Positions 8,457 through 16,550 of a DNA stretch of 21,588 nucleotides are shown here, in pieces. This stretch comes from an uncultured Gammaproteobacteria bacterium (GTDB lineage: Bacteria; Pseudomonadota; Gammaproteobacteria; GCA-001735895), in contig CALZHS010000028.1 in the NCBI GenBank assembly GCA_945787265.1, forward strand, positions 1 to 21,588, given 5' to 3'. Position 1 is the stretch's first letter, and each line of letters begins with the position of its first letter. The notes under the pieces are model-generated. The model had not been told where the DNA came from. It ran no database searches and saw nothing but the letters and a program-made list of their open reading frames with translations. The position numbers were made by a program, and so were the translations under genes.

Positions 8457-9113
8457 ATGATTACGCCTGATGACAGCGGTTACTTCATCACCGGGTCCGA
8501 TACCGATGTCGGTAAAACCTACATCGCCTGCGAAATCGTCAGGCAGTTGCGCCAGCTGGATTTCGGCATTGAAACCCGCAAACCGGTAGAATCAGGATGC
8601 GAGGTCTCAGCGACCGGAGACCTGGTCACCCATGACGCGGCAGCGTTGCAGGCGGCCAATAATCATGCCGAATCGATCGAGCGTATTGCGCCCTATCGCT
8701 ACCGTGCGGCGCTTGCGCCGCATCGGGCGGCGCGTCTCGAGCAGCAGCAGGTTTTCCTGGAGTCGCTGGTTGACGCCTGCAGCCGCGATCACGCCGAACA
8801 TCGCCTGATTGTCGAAGGCGCCGGCGGATTTTATTCGCCGCTGGCCGAGAATGGTTTGAACGCCGACCTGGCGAGCACGCTGCAACTGCCGGTTATCATC
8901 GTTGTCAATAACCGAATCGGTGCGGTCAACCAGGGCCTGATGACGCTGTACGCGGTACAAAGCAGGCAGCTGCACGTCGCCGCGATGGTACTGAACCAGG
9001 TTAACCCGCAGATCGACAACGATATGGACAACGCATCCGATTTGAAGTCATATTGCGATCTGCCCCTGTTTTGTTGCGGGCATGACGCCCCGTTACCGAT
9101 GCTGTTCGGCTAG
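8457..9113 (+). CDS. bioD: dethiobiotin synthetase BioD
   Basis: A 218-residue enzyme that closes the ureido ring of dethiobiotin from 7,8-diaminopelargonate, CO2 and ATP in biotin synthesis. Visible marks are the P-loop GSDTDVGKT (residues 13-21), KPVESGC in the substrate site, LIVEGAGGFYSPL (about residues 114-126) and VVNNRIGAVNQ. Length matches the family (about 225). The ATG at 8457 places the P-loop at the usual distance from the N-terminus; a TTG at 8418 in frame would add 13 residues of no family resemblance. No strong ribosome binding site is visible, so the start is not certain. No other biotin gene is nearby. It is divergent from rapA and followed 4 bp later by a hypothetical membrane protein, suggesting co-transcription. 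Confidence 0.9.
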   Translation: MITPDDSGYFITGSDTDVGKTYIACEIVRQLRQLDFGIETRKPVESGCEVSATGDLVTHDAAALQAANNHAESIERIAPYRYRAALAPHRAARLEQQQVFLESLVDACSRDHAEHRLIVEGAGGFYSPLAENGLNADLASTLQLPVIIVVNNRIGAVNQGLMTLYAVQSRQLHVAAMVLNQVNPQIDNDMDNASDLKSYCDLPLFCCGHDAPLPMLFG

Positions 9114-9117
9114 CATC

Positions 9118-9669
9118 ATGGCCAGGTCTCGTCTCGATCGTTTTCTAGCGCCCTGGGTGTTCGTATTAACGGGAATTATTTTCAACATACTTTCCGCGGT
9201 GATCACCCATTACTTCATCGGGCTCAACAATGACACCATTAATGACATCGACCGCGAAATTCAGCGCAAGCAGGTTCTGATCGACAGCCTGTGGCAAACA
9301 AAAACCGAGATCGAACGAAAAAAAGAATTTTTCATACTTTTACTCGCCGAACCGACCGATAAGCCCGAAGTGACTGATGCCATCTACCGGGATTACCTGC
9401 AGGAACTGCTTGAAAATCACGGATTGAAGGAATATAGCGCCCGGTTGGACCGGGACACGGGCAGTGAACTGGATTTGTTGCTCGATCTCAGCAGTGCGGC
9501 ACAAAAATCTACCATCGAGTCCATCAACGACACTTATTTCGAAACCCTTGAGCTGCAGGAATCCAAAATGCCGCTGGTCCGCAATAACTCGCGCCTGTTC
9601 AGTATCGCGATCTTCCTGCAGGTCATCGGCCTGATCCTGGTATTGGCGCGCGATTTACGGCGCGGTTAG
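9118..9669 (+). CDS. two-TM coiled-coil membrane protein, unknown function
   Basis: A 183-residue protein I do not recognise. It has a membrane helix near the N-terminus (about residues 11-33, PWVFVLTGIIFNILSAVITH) and another near the C-terminus (about residues 159-178, FSIAIFLQVIGLILVLARDL), with a charged region between them (roughly residues 38-75, IQRKQVLIDSLWQTKTEIER) likely to be a coiled coil. The two helices would put the central domain on one face of the membrane. The ATG at 9118 starts 4 bp after the bioD stop and 7 bp before rarD the gene ends, so it sits in a bioD-(this gene)-rarD run. An upstream in-frame ATG at 9082 overlaps bioD and was not preferred. Domain of unknown function; no catalytic motif seen. 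Confidence 0.7.
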   Translation: MARSRLDRFLAPWVFVLTGIIFNILSAVITHYFIGLNNDTINDIDREIQRKQVLIDSLWQTKTEIERKKEFFILLLAEPTDKPEVTDAIYRDYLQELLENHGLKEYSARLDRDTGSELDLLLDLSSAAQKSTIESINDTYFETLELQESKMPLVRNNSRLFSIAIFLQVIGLILVLARDLRRG

Positions 9670-9676
9670 AAACCGC

Positions 9677-10564
9677 ATGAACCGGGGCTACGCTGTCATT
9701 CTTAGCGGCTACGTCGGCTGGGGATTGTTCCCCCTCTACTGGGACTTGCTGGCCCACGTCCCCGCGATCGAGGTGTTACTGCACCGCATGTTATGGTCGC
9801 TGCCGGTTCTGTTACTGTTGGTGTTGCTGAACCAGCGACGCAGATCGCAGGTTAAAAATGCGTTGCTTTCGTGGTATGAACTCAGATGGCTGGCAATCTC
9901 CAGCCTGGTCATTTGCCTGAACTGGGGCATATATATCTGGGCCGTTGCCAACCAGCGCGTGGTTGAAGCCAGCATGGGCTATTTCCTGACGCCGCTGTTA
10001 AACGTGGTTGCCGGAGTGGTCGTGTTCAAGGAAAGGCTGACCCGCATGAACGTCGTCGCGATCGTATTTGCCGCGGCAGGCGTCGCCTACTATATCTTCA
10101 CCACCGCCACGATCCCCTGGACGGGACTCGCGGTCGGGTTGACCTTTGCTGCCTACGGACTGATGCGCAAACAGATGAAAACCAATGCCGTACCCGGCCT
10201 GCTGATCGAGATACTGCTGTTGCTGCCATTTACGCTGGCATTGATCGCATGGCTGCATTTCAGGGGAGAAGCCATGTTTCTGAATACAAACCTGGATACC
10301 GACCTGCTGCTAATTCTCGGCGGACCGGTGACCGTGATTCCGCTTGCCCTGTTTACCGCCGGTACGCGCATGCTGCCGATGACAACGGTCGGAATACTGT
10401 TTTACGTCACCCCGTCATTACAGTTTTTGTCGGGTGTGGTTGTGCTCGGGGAGGCTTTCAATTACAACAAGCTGCTTGGATTTTTCGGAATCTGGATAGG
10501 GCTGGCTATATTCAGCTATAACCTGCTCACGCGCAAGGCTACACCCGGCACCTCGGCAGTCTAG
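9677..10564 (+). CDS. rarD: RarD-type EamA/DMT-superfamily permease
   Basis: A 295-residue, ten-helix permease of the EamA/drug-metabolite transporter superfamily. It is homologous to E. coli RarD, with matching landmarks: GYVGWGLFPLYWDLL at the N-terminus, EVLLHRMLWSLPV, NWGIYIWAVANQRVVEASMG (close to NWLLFIWAVNNHHMLEASLG in E. coli), FKERLTRMN, and the FAAYGLMRKQ stretch near residue 160. The transported substrate of RarD is not established; the name reflects a reported link to chloramphenicol sensitivity. Starts 7 bp after the preceding hypothetical gene. The stop codon TAG (10562-10564) shares the palindromic CTAG with the stop of pyk on the other strand, so the two genes overlap tail to tail by four bases. 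No terminator fits between them. Confidence 0.88.
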   Translation: MNRGYAVILSGYVGWGLFPLYWDLLAHVPAIEVLLHRMLWSLPVLLLLVLLNQRRRSQVKNALLSWYELRWLAISSLVICLNWGIYIWAVANQRVVEASMGYFLTPLLNVVAGVVVFKERLTRMNVVAIVFAAAGVAYYIFTTATIPWTGLAVGLTFAAYGLMRKQMKTNAVPGLLIEILLLLPFTLALIAWLHFRGEAMFLNTNLDTDLLLILGGPVTVIPLALFTAGTRMLPMTTVGILFYVTPSLQFLSGVVVLGEAFNYNKLLGFFGIWIGLAIFSYNLLTRKATPGTSAV

Positions 10565-12015
10565 GCGACAAAATCCGGCATATTGCCAACTTCAACAATT
10601 TTCATTGCGTTGGTTCCTCCTCCGGTTCCCATCAGGTCGCCCTTGGTGATAATCACGAGGTCACCCTCTTCGACGGCGCCGCGTCTCTTCATCAATTCGA
10701 CCGCCTCCTGGTTAGCCTCGGCATGATTGGTATGTATGGTCGGGAAATAAACCGGGAACACCCCGCGATAAAGGTTGACCTTGCGATTGGTCGATTCATG
10801 GCGCGACAGTGCGTAGATCGGTATCGCCGAGCTGATACGAGACATCCATAATGCCGTCGACCCTGATTCAGTCAGGGCGGCAATGGCGCGCACTTCAAGA
10901 TGATTGGCGGTATACATGGTGGCCATCGCGATGGCCTCGTCGACATGCTCGAAGATGTCATCGAGGCGATGCCTGGATTTGATCGCGCTGCTTTGTAGTT
11001 CGGCGTTTAGACAAATATCCGACATCGCGCGCACGGTCTCGCTCGGGAAGGCGCCAGTCGCGGTTTCCGCCGACAGCATCACCGCGTCGGTTCCGTCGAG
11101 TACCGCGTTGGCGACATCAAAGACTTCGGCACGCGTCGGGATCGGATTTTCGCGCATCGACTCCATCATCTGGGTGGCGGTAATGGTCACGCAGTTCAGA
11201 AATCGCGCCTTGCGAATAATCTCCTTTTGCACCGCGGGCAGCTTGGCGTCACCGATTTCGACACCTAAATCACCGCGCGCAATCATCAGTGCTTCGGAAA
11301 CACTAATAATCTCGTCCAGGTTGTCCAGCGCTTCGGCGCGCTCGATCTTGGCCACGAGGCCCGCCGTACTGCCCTCGGCTTCGAGCAACATGCGCGCCTG
11401 CTTCATGTCGGCCGCGTTCCTCGGAAAGGAGACCGCGACATAATCGGCATCGATCAGCGCGGCGATCTTGATGTCAGCCTTGTCCTTGTCAGTTAACACC
11501 TCGGCGGTCAGGCCACCGCCCTTGAGATTTATACCCTTGTTATCGGACAGTTCCCCGCCAACCTGCACCGTGCAGCTAATACGCGATCCTTCGACCGCTT
11601 CAACTTTCAACACGATACGACCGTCATCGAGCACCAGGATATCGTCCTTTTTGACATCCTGCGGCAGCTTGCCGTAAGTTACCCCAACCTGTTTACTGTC
11701 ACCCTCGCCGTCCGCACACTCGGTATCCAGGCAAAAGCTGTCACCGATGGCGAGATCGACGCAACCCTGTTTGAATTTCCTGAGACGAATCTTGGGTCCC
11801 TGCAGATCGGCGAGAATAGCGAGATGCCGGTCGTTCTCGAGGCCAATACGCCTGATTTTCTCTGCGCGGGCCCTGTGTTCTTCGACAGTTCCGTGGGAAA
11901 AGTTGAGCCGCACGACGTCCACCCCGGCCTTGATCAGGCTGTCGATGGCTGCTTCCGATTCCGTCGCCGGACCCATGGTCGCGACGATCTTGGTTCTACG
12001 TTGCGCTATTCTCAT
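10561..12015 (-). CDS. pyk: pyruvate kinase
   Basis: A 484-residue pyruvate kinase, the last step of glycolysis (phosphoenolpyruvate plus ADP to pyruvate plus ATP). The start MRIAQRRTKIVATMGPAT at 12015 gives the family N-terminus; the long in-frame extension upstream is antisense-like sequence inside pgk. Seen motifs: RLNFSHGT (36-43), DLQGPKIRLRKF (70-81), the catalytic Lys in AKIERAEALDN (K223), MIARGDLGVEI (244-254) and TATQMMESM (around 276). The KGGGLTAEVLTDKDKADI stretch and length are of the PykA type. The start overlaps the end of pgk by 20 bp, so translation is probably coupled in the tkt-gap-pgk-pyk run. It ends convergent with rarD. Identification is firm. Confidence 0.95.
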   Translation of the reverse strand: MRIAQRRTKIVATMGPATESEAAIDSLIKAGVDVVRLNFSHGTVEEHRARAEKIRRIGLENDRHLAILADLQGPKIRLRKFKQGCVDLAIGDSFCLDTECADGEGDSKQVGVTYGKLPQDVKKDDILVLDDGRIVLKVEAVEGSRISCTVQVGGELSDNKGINLKGGGLTAEVLTDKDKADIKIAALIDADYVAVSFPRNAADMKQARMLLEAEGSTAGLVAKIERAEALDNLDEIISVSEALMIARGDLGVEIGDAKLPAVQKEIIRKARFLNCVTITATQMMESMRENPIPTRAEVFDVANAVLDGTDAVMLSAETATGAFPSETVRAMSDICLNAELQSSAIKSRHRLDDIFEHVDEAIAMATMYTANHLEVRAIAALTESGSTALWMSRISSAIPIYALSRHESTNRKVNLYRGVFPVYFPTIHTNHAEANQEAVELMKRRGAVEEGDLVIITKGDLMGTGGGTNAMKIVEVGNMPDFVA

Positions 12016-13195
12016 TTTCCAGGTACCTCTGTTCCAGCATCGCCACAGCTGGCAATTGTTTACCCTCCAGGAACTCGAGGAAAGCGCCACCACCGGTAGA
12101 TATATACGAAATCCGTTCCGAAATTCCGTACTTGTCGACGGCTGCCAGGGTATCGCCGCCGCCCGCGATCGAAAACGCGGGCGAGTCTGCAATCGCATGT
12201 GACAACACCCGGGTGCCTTCTGCGAACTGGTCGAACTCGAACACCCCAACCGGGCCATTCCAGACGATGGTTGCCGCCTGTTGCATGATTTCGGCGAAAC
12301 GAGCCGATGTTTGCGGACCGATGTCGAAGATCATGTCATCGTCTTCAACCTCGGAAACCGGTTTAACCGTCGCGTCGGCCGATTCCGAAAACTCCTTGCC
12401 GCAAACGACATCGGTGGGCACCGGTATTTCTCCACCCCGCGCCTGCGCCTGCTCCATCAGCCTTCTTGCCTCGGGAACCAGGTCCTGCTCGAACAGGGAA
12501 TTGCCGACATTGTAACCGGCCGCCGCGATAAAGGTATTGGCGATTCCACCGCCGGGGATCAGTTGATCCACAATTTCCGCAAGCGAATCGAGCACGGTCA
12601 GCTTAGTCGATACCTTTGAGCCACCGACGATTGCGATCATCGGCCGCGCCGGCTCATGCAAAGCCCTGGCCAATGCGTCGAGCTCGGCCGCGAGTAGCGG
12701 TCCGGCACAGGCCACGGGTGCAAAGCGGCCGACACCGTGGGTCGAGGCCTGCGCACGATGCGCGGTCCCAAAAGCATCCATGACAAAAATATCGCACAAA
12801 CCAGCATACCGTTGCGAGAGGCTTTCGTCGTTCGCTTTTTCTCCCGGGTTGAAGCGCACATTTTCGAGCAGAACGACGTCGCCGTCGACCATCTCGGGCG
12901 CCTGTTCGAGATAGTTACTAACCAGGCGCACATCCTTACCTAGTGCCTGGGTGAGGTAATTAGCGACCGGTTGCAGCGAAAACTGCGGTTCCGGGTTACC
13001 TTCTTCGGGACGGCCGAGGTGGGACATGATCATCAGCCGCGCGCCCGCGTCGATACAGCGCTGAATTGCCGGCAGCGAGGCCCTGATCCGCTGGTCGCTC
13101 GTCACCACGCCATCCTTGACCGGAACATTCAGGTCCTGTCGAATTAATACGCGTTTACCGGCCAGGTCCAGGCCGGTCATTTCCAGTACTGGCAT
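11996..13195 (-). CDS. pgk: phosphoglycerate kinase
   Basis: A 399-residue phosphoglycerate kinase, converting 1,3-bisphosphoglycerate and ADP to 3-phosphoglycerate and ATP. The start at 13195 (MPVLEMTGLDLAGKRVLIRQ) has AAAGGTG eight bases upstream; the longer upstream reading is out of family. Motifs: RQDLNVP (substrate arginine-aspartate-asparagine), SHLGRP, LLENVRF, MDAFGTAHRAQAS, the nucleotide-binding VGGSKVSTKL and IPGGGIANTF, and the C-terminal glycine-rich SIAGGGDTLAAV and ISTGGGAFLEFLEG. The usual length is about 390. It lies 52 bp downstream of gap, and its last 20 bp overlap the start of pyk. Confidence 0.96.
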   Translation of the reverse strand: MPVLEMTGLDLAGKRVLIRQDLNVPVKDGVVTSDQRIRASLPAIQRCIDAGARLMIMSHLGRPEEGNPEPQFSLQPVANYLTQALGKDVRLVSNYLEQAPEMVDGDVVLLENVRFNPGEKANDESLSQRYAGLCDIFVMDAFGTAHRAQASTHGVGRFAPVACAGPLLAAELDALARALHEPARPMIAIVGGSKVSTKLTVLDSLAEIVDQLIPGGGIANTFIAAAGYNVGNSLFEQDLVPEARRLMEQAQARGGEIPVPTDVVCGKEFSESADATVKPVSEVEDDDMIFDIGPQTSARFAEIMQQAATIVWNGPVGVFEFDQFAEGTRVLSHAIADSPAFSIAGGGDTLAAVDKYGISERISYISTGGGAFLEFLEGKQLPAVAMLEQRYLENENSAT

Positions 13196-13247
13196 CAGCA
13201 CACCTTTAGAATTGTAAAGACAGTTTTCGCGTGACGGGGAAAAGGTT

Positions 13248-14243
13248 CTACCCTGCGATGACTCGCGCCATTTCGACAACTTTGCAGGAATAACCCCACT
13301 CATTGTCGTACCAGGCAATCAGCTTGACGAAAGTATCATCCATTTGAATACCCGCCTCCGCATCGAATGTCGACGTACAGGCTTCGCCCTTGAAATCAGT
13401 CGACACCACCTTTTCCTCGGTATAGGCAAGCACGCCCTTCATCGGGCCTTCGGAAGCACGCTTCATCGCTGCGCAAATATCTTCGTAACTGGCACCATTT
13501 TCGAGTTCGACCGTCAAATCAACCACCGATACATCGGAGGTGGGTACGCGAAACGCCATACCGGTCAGCTTGCCGTTGAGTTCAGGAAGCACCTTACCGA
13601 CGGCCTTGGCGGCCCCGGTCGAGGACGGGATAATATTCTCCAGAATGCCGCGTCCCCCGCGCCAGTCCTTCATCGAAGGGCCGTCCACGGTTTTCTGGGT
13701 TGCGGTCGCCGCGTGCACGGTTGTCATCAAGCCGCGCTTGATACCGAAGTTATCGTGCATAACCTTGGCAATCGGGGCCAGGCAGTTAGTGGTGCAGGAC
13801 GCGTTCGATATAATCGCTTCACCGGTGTATTTATCGTCGTTGACACCAAAAACGAACATCGGTGTATCGTCTTTTGACGGCGCCGACATAATGACCTTGC
13901 TGGCACCCGCGTCGATATGCTTTTGTGCGGTTTCCTTGGTCAGAAACAGGCCGGTGGACTCGATCACGATATCTGCATCGACTTCACCCCATTTCAAATC
14001 CGCGGGATCGCGCTCTGCCGTGAGGCGAATGTTTTTGCCGTTTACAACCAGCGTATTACCTTCGACCGCAATATCACCCTTAAACCTGCCGTGTACCGAA
14101 TCATATTTCAGCATGTAGGCCAGGTACTCTGGTTCGAGCAGATCGTTGATAGCGACTACTTCCACATCGTCGAAATCCTGAGCCGCGCGAAATACCATGC
14201 GCCCGATTCGACCAAAACCATTGATGCCGAGGCGAATTGTCAT
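13248..14243 (-). CDS. gap: glyceraldehyde-3-phosphate dehydrogenase
   Basis: A 331-residue GAPDH oxidising glyceraldehyde-3-phosphate to 1,3-bisphosphoglycerate. The Rossmann motif INGFGRIGR is at residues 7-15. D34 followed by Leu (INDLLEP) suggests NAD preference over NADP. The active site is SNASCTTNCLAP with the nucleophile Cys150, and the partner His177 is in TTVHAATATQK. The C-terminal AWYDNEWGYSCKVVEM is also family-typical. The catalytic features are those of GapA rather than erythrose-4-phosphate dehydrogenase (Epd), although Epd homologues occupy this tkt-adjacent position in some Pseudomonas-like genomes, so that alternative is not fully excluded. It sits between tkt (27 bp upstream) and pgk. 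Confidence 0.94.
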   Translation of the reverse strand: MTIRLGINGFGRIGRMVFRAAQDFDDVEVVAINDLLEPEYLAYMLKYDSVHGRFKGDIAVEGNTLVVNGKNIRLTAERDPADLKWGEVDADIVIESTGLFLTKETAQKHIDAGASKVIMSAPSKDDTPMFVFGVNDDKYTGEAIISNASCTTNCLAPIAKVMHDNFGIKRGLMTTVHAATATQKTVDGPSMKDWRGGRGILENIIPSSTGAAKAVGKVLPELNGKLTGMAFRVPTSDVSVVDLTVELENGASYEDICAAMKRASEGPMKGVLAYTEEKVVSTDFKGEACTSTFDAEAGIQMDDTFVKLIAWYDNEWGYSCKVVEMARVIAG

Positions 14244-14269
14244 TTGAATATCTCCTGTCGTTAAAAAAT

Positions 14270-16270
14270 CTAATCTGTGCCTAGCAGGTTACTGACCGCT
14301 TCCACCACTTTATCGACGGTAAAACCGAAGTAGGCAAATAATTCCTTGGCCGGGGCCGATTCACCGAAGGTGTCGATGCCGATAATAACCCCGTCCATAC
14401 CAACGTAACGATACCAGCCCGCGGTGACGGAGGCTTCGACCACAACGCGCGCGCTGATATCGGGCGGCAACACCGAATCACGGTAATCTTGCGGTTGCCG
14501 GTCAAATACCGCGGTACAGGGCATCGAGACCACGCGTATATTTTCGTCCGCCAGTGCATCAGACTCGTAGGCGGCAACTGCCAGCTCTACCTCGGAACCG
14601 GTGGCAATAATGATCGCGTCCGGTGTGCCCTCGCAATCACGCAGAATATAGGCACCGCGAGCGATGGCTTCAATCTGTTCCGGGTCGCGTGACTGGTGCT
14701 TCAAGCCCTGGCGTGAAAACACCAGGCAACTGGGACCATTGCTTCGTTCGATAGCTGCTTTCCAGCTCACCGCCGTTTCTACCGTATCGCAGGGACGCCA
14801 CAGATGCATATTGGGCATCATGCGCAAGGTCGGGATATGCTCCACTGCCTGGTGCGTCGGACCATCTTCGCCGAGACCGATCGAGTCGTGGGTATACACG
14901 AAAATGCTCGGTATTTTCATCAGGGCGGCCATGCGAACCGCATTGCGTGCATAATCGGAAAACACCAGGAATGTCGCGCCAAACGGGATCAGGCCGCCGT
15001 GCAGCGCAATACCGTTCAACATTGCCGACATGCCAAACTCGCGCACGCCGTAATTGATGTAATTAGCGTCTGGTGATTCCGCGCGCATCGGCCGATACCC
15101 GGACCACTCGGTACCGTTGGAACCGCCGAGGTCAGCCGAGCCTCCAAACAGTTCCGGTAGCAAAACGGAATAGCTTTCAAGCGTTGCCAGCGAAGCCTGG
15201 CGAGTGGCCTTGTCCTCCGCCGCTTCATCGAGTTTGGCAATGAATGACGCCGTGGCTTCATTCCAGTTTGGCGGCAGCTCGCGCTGGACACGACGTTCGA
15301 ATTCAGCGGCCAGTTCAGGATGTTCCTCCCGGTAAGCATCAAATTTTTGCTGCCAGGCATTTTCCTGAGCCTGTCCAGCCGTGCGATGGTCCCAGCCCTT
15401 ATAGACCTCTTCGGGAATCTCAAACGGCGGATGCTCCCAGTTCAGTTCGACCCGCGCGAGCGCAACCTCGTCTTCGCCGAGCGGCGCGCCATGAACGGCA
15501 TGCCCGCCCGCCTTGTTAGGCGAACCGAAGCCGATAACCGTCTTGCAGCAGATTAGCGAAGGTTTGGCGGTGATTGCCCGCGCCGCTTCTATCGCAATCT
15601 TGATTTCGTCCGGGTCGTGCCCGTCAACTTCAACCACGTGCCAGCCGTAGGCTTCGAAACGTTTCGGGGTATCATCGAGGAACCAGCCTTCCACCTTGCC
15701 ATCGATCGAAATACCGTTGTCATCCCAGAATGCAATCAGCTTGCCAAGACCCAGGGTACCCGCGAGCGAGCAGGCTTCATGGGAAATGCCTTCCATCATA
15801 CAGCCGTCGCCTAGGAAAACGTAGGTGAAATGATTAACGATATTATAATCGTCGCGGTTAAACGTGGCGGCGAGCGCACGCTCCGCTATCGCCATGCCGA
15901 CGGCATTGCTGATGCCCTGTCCAAGGGGTCCGGTCGTGGTCTCAATCCCCGGCGCATATCCATGCTCGGGGTGTCCTGGCGTCTTCGAGTGCAGCTGGCG
16001 AAAATTCTTGAGGTCTTCGATGGTGACGTCGTAGCCGCTCAGGTGGAGCACCGAGTAAGCCAGCATCGAAGCATGCCCGTTTGACATCACGAAGCGGTCG
16101 CGGTTACTCCAGTCGGGATTTGCCGGGTTATGCCGCATGAAGTCGCTGTAGAGGACCTCGGCGATATCAGCCATCCCCATGGGTGCCCCCGGATGACCCG
16201 AATTGGCCCTTTGCACAGCATCCATGCTCAAGGCGCGGATTGCATTAGCAAGCATTTTACGTGATGACAT
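14270..16270 (-). CDS. tkt: transketolase
   Basis: A 666-residue, thiamine-diphosphate-dependent transketolase, moving two-carbon units between sugar phosphates in the pentose phosphate (and, where present, Calvin) pathways. Family features: RANSGHPGAPMGMADIAEVL with His26, GPLGQGISNAVGMA, the ThDP motif GDGCMMEGISHEA with NGISIDG about 30 residues on, HDSIGLGEDGPTHQ, and LFGGSADLGGSN. Length equals E. coli TktA (663). First gene of the tkt-gap-pgk-pyk run; GAGGG lies a few bases before the ATG. It is divergent from metK across about 280 bp that would hold both promoters. No Calvin-cycle-specific gene (prk, RuBisCO) is visible, so a carbon-fixation role is not supported. Confidence 0.96.
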   Translation of the reverse strand: MSSRKMLANAIRALSMDAVQRANSGHPGAPMGMADIAEVLYSDFMRHNPANPDWSNRDRFVMSNGHASMLAYSVLHLSGYDVTIEDLKNFRQLHSKTPGHPEHGYAPGIETTTGPLGQGISNAVGMAIAERALAATFNRDDYNIVNHFTYVFLGDGCMMEGISHEACSLAGTLGLGKLIAFWDDNGISIDGKVEGWFLDDTPKRFEAYGWHVVEVDGHDPDEIKIAIEAARAITAKPSLICCKTVIGFGSPNKAGGHAVHGAPLGEDEVALARVELNWEHPPFEIPEEVYKGWDHRTAGQAQENAWQQKFDAYREEHPELAAEFERRVQRELPPNWNEATASFIAKLDEAAEDKATRQASLATLESYSVLLPELFGGSADLGGSNGTEWSGYRPMRAESPDANYINYGVREFGMSAMLNGIALHGGLIPFGATFLVFSDYARNAVRMAALMKIPSIFVYTHDSIGLGEDGPTHQAVEHIPTLRMMPNMHLWRPCDTVETAVSWKAAIERSNGPSCLVFSRQGLKHQSRDPEQIEAIARGAYILRDCEGTPDAIIIATGSEVELAVAAYESDALADENIRVVSMPCTAVFDRQPQDYRDSVLPPDISARVVVEASVTAGWYRYVGMDGVIIGIDTFGESAPAKELFAYFGFTVDKVVEAVSNLLGTD

Positions 16271-16488
16271 CGGTTGCCCTCAAAATCGGTTTAGTGCATT
16301 TAACTTTTTGATTATTAGTGGCTTTTCCTTGCCTGCGCATGATTGAAAAATACCTGCTGCCAAAAATACATGTTTGCCGCGACGCCTACCTTGCCGACGA
16401 GGCGCGATATTCTCCCCTAAATGGAAATTGACGGCAACTCATAAAATTTATGCGGGTATCGGCCGGGAATAACGACATCTACCCAAGG

Positions 16489-16517
16489 CTGTTAATTTTC
16501 GTCGTGTTCCCTATAAT
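16489..16517 (+). promoter_or_regulatory. possible metK promoter
   Basis: A perfect -10 hexamer TATAAT (16512-16517) lies 34 bp before the metK ATG, 17 bp downstream of a weak -35 CTGTTA (16489-16494). A good ribosome binding site (TTGGGAG, 16538-16544) follows. The -35 is poor, so activity may be modest or need an activator. No SAM-sensing riboswitch is seen in the leader. Confidence 0.4.
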
Positions 16518-16550
16518 GCCCTTCTTCGTTACCTGGGTTGGGAGATTAGA

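Noticed and set aside
10904..11443. A long open frame antisense to pyk (and similar frames antisense to tkt, gap, rapA and ahcY).
   Set aside because: Low-complexity Ser/Arg-rich translations opposite well-supported genes are composition shadows with no family resemblance.
14270..16270. Transketolase with gap and pgk as a Calvin-cycle (cbb) operon.
   Set aside because: No phosphoribulokinase or RuBisCO is present, and the same gene order occurs in organisms that do not fix carbon.
16271..16550. A SAM-sensing riboswitch before metK.
   Set aside because: None of the conserved SAM-I or SAM-II style blocks is visible. Only a TATAAT and ribosome binding site are supported.
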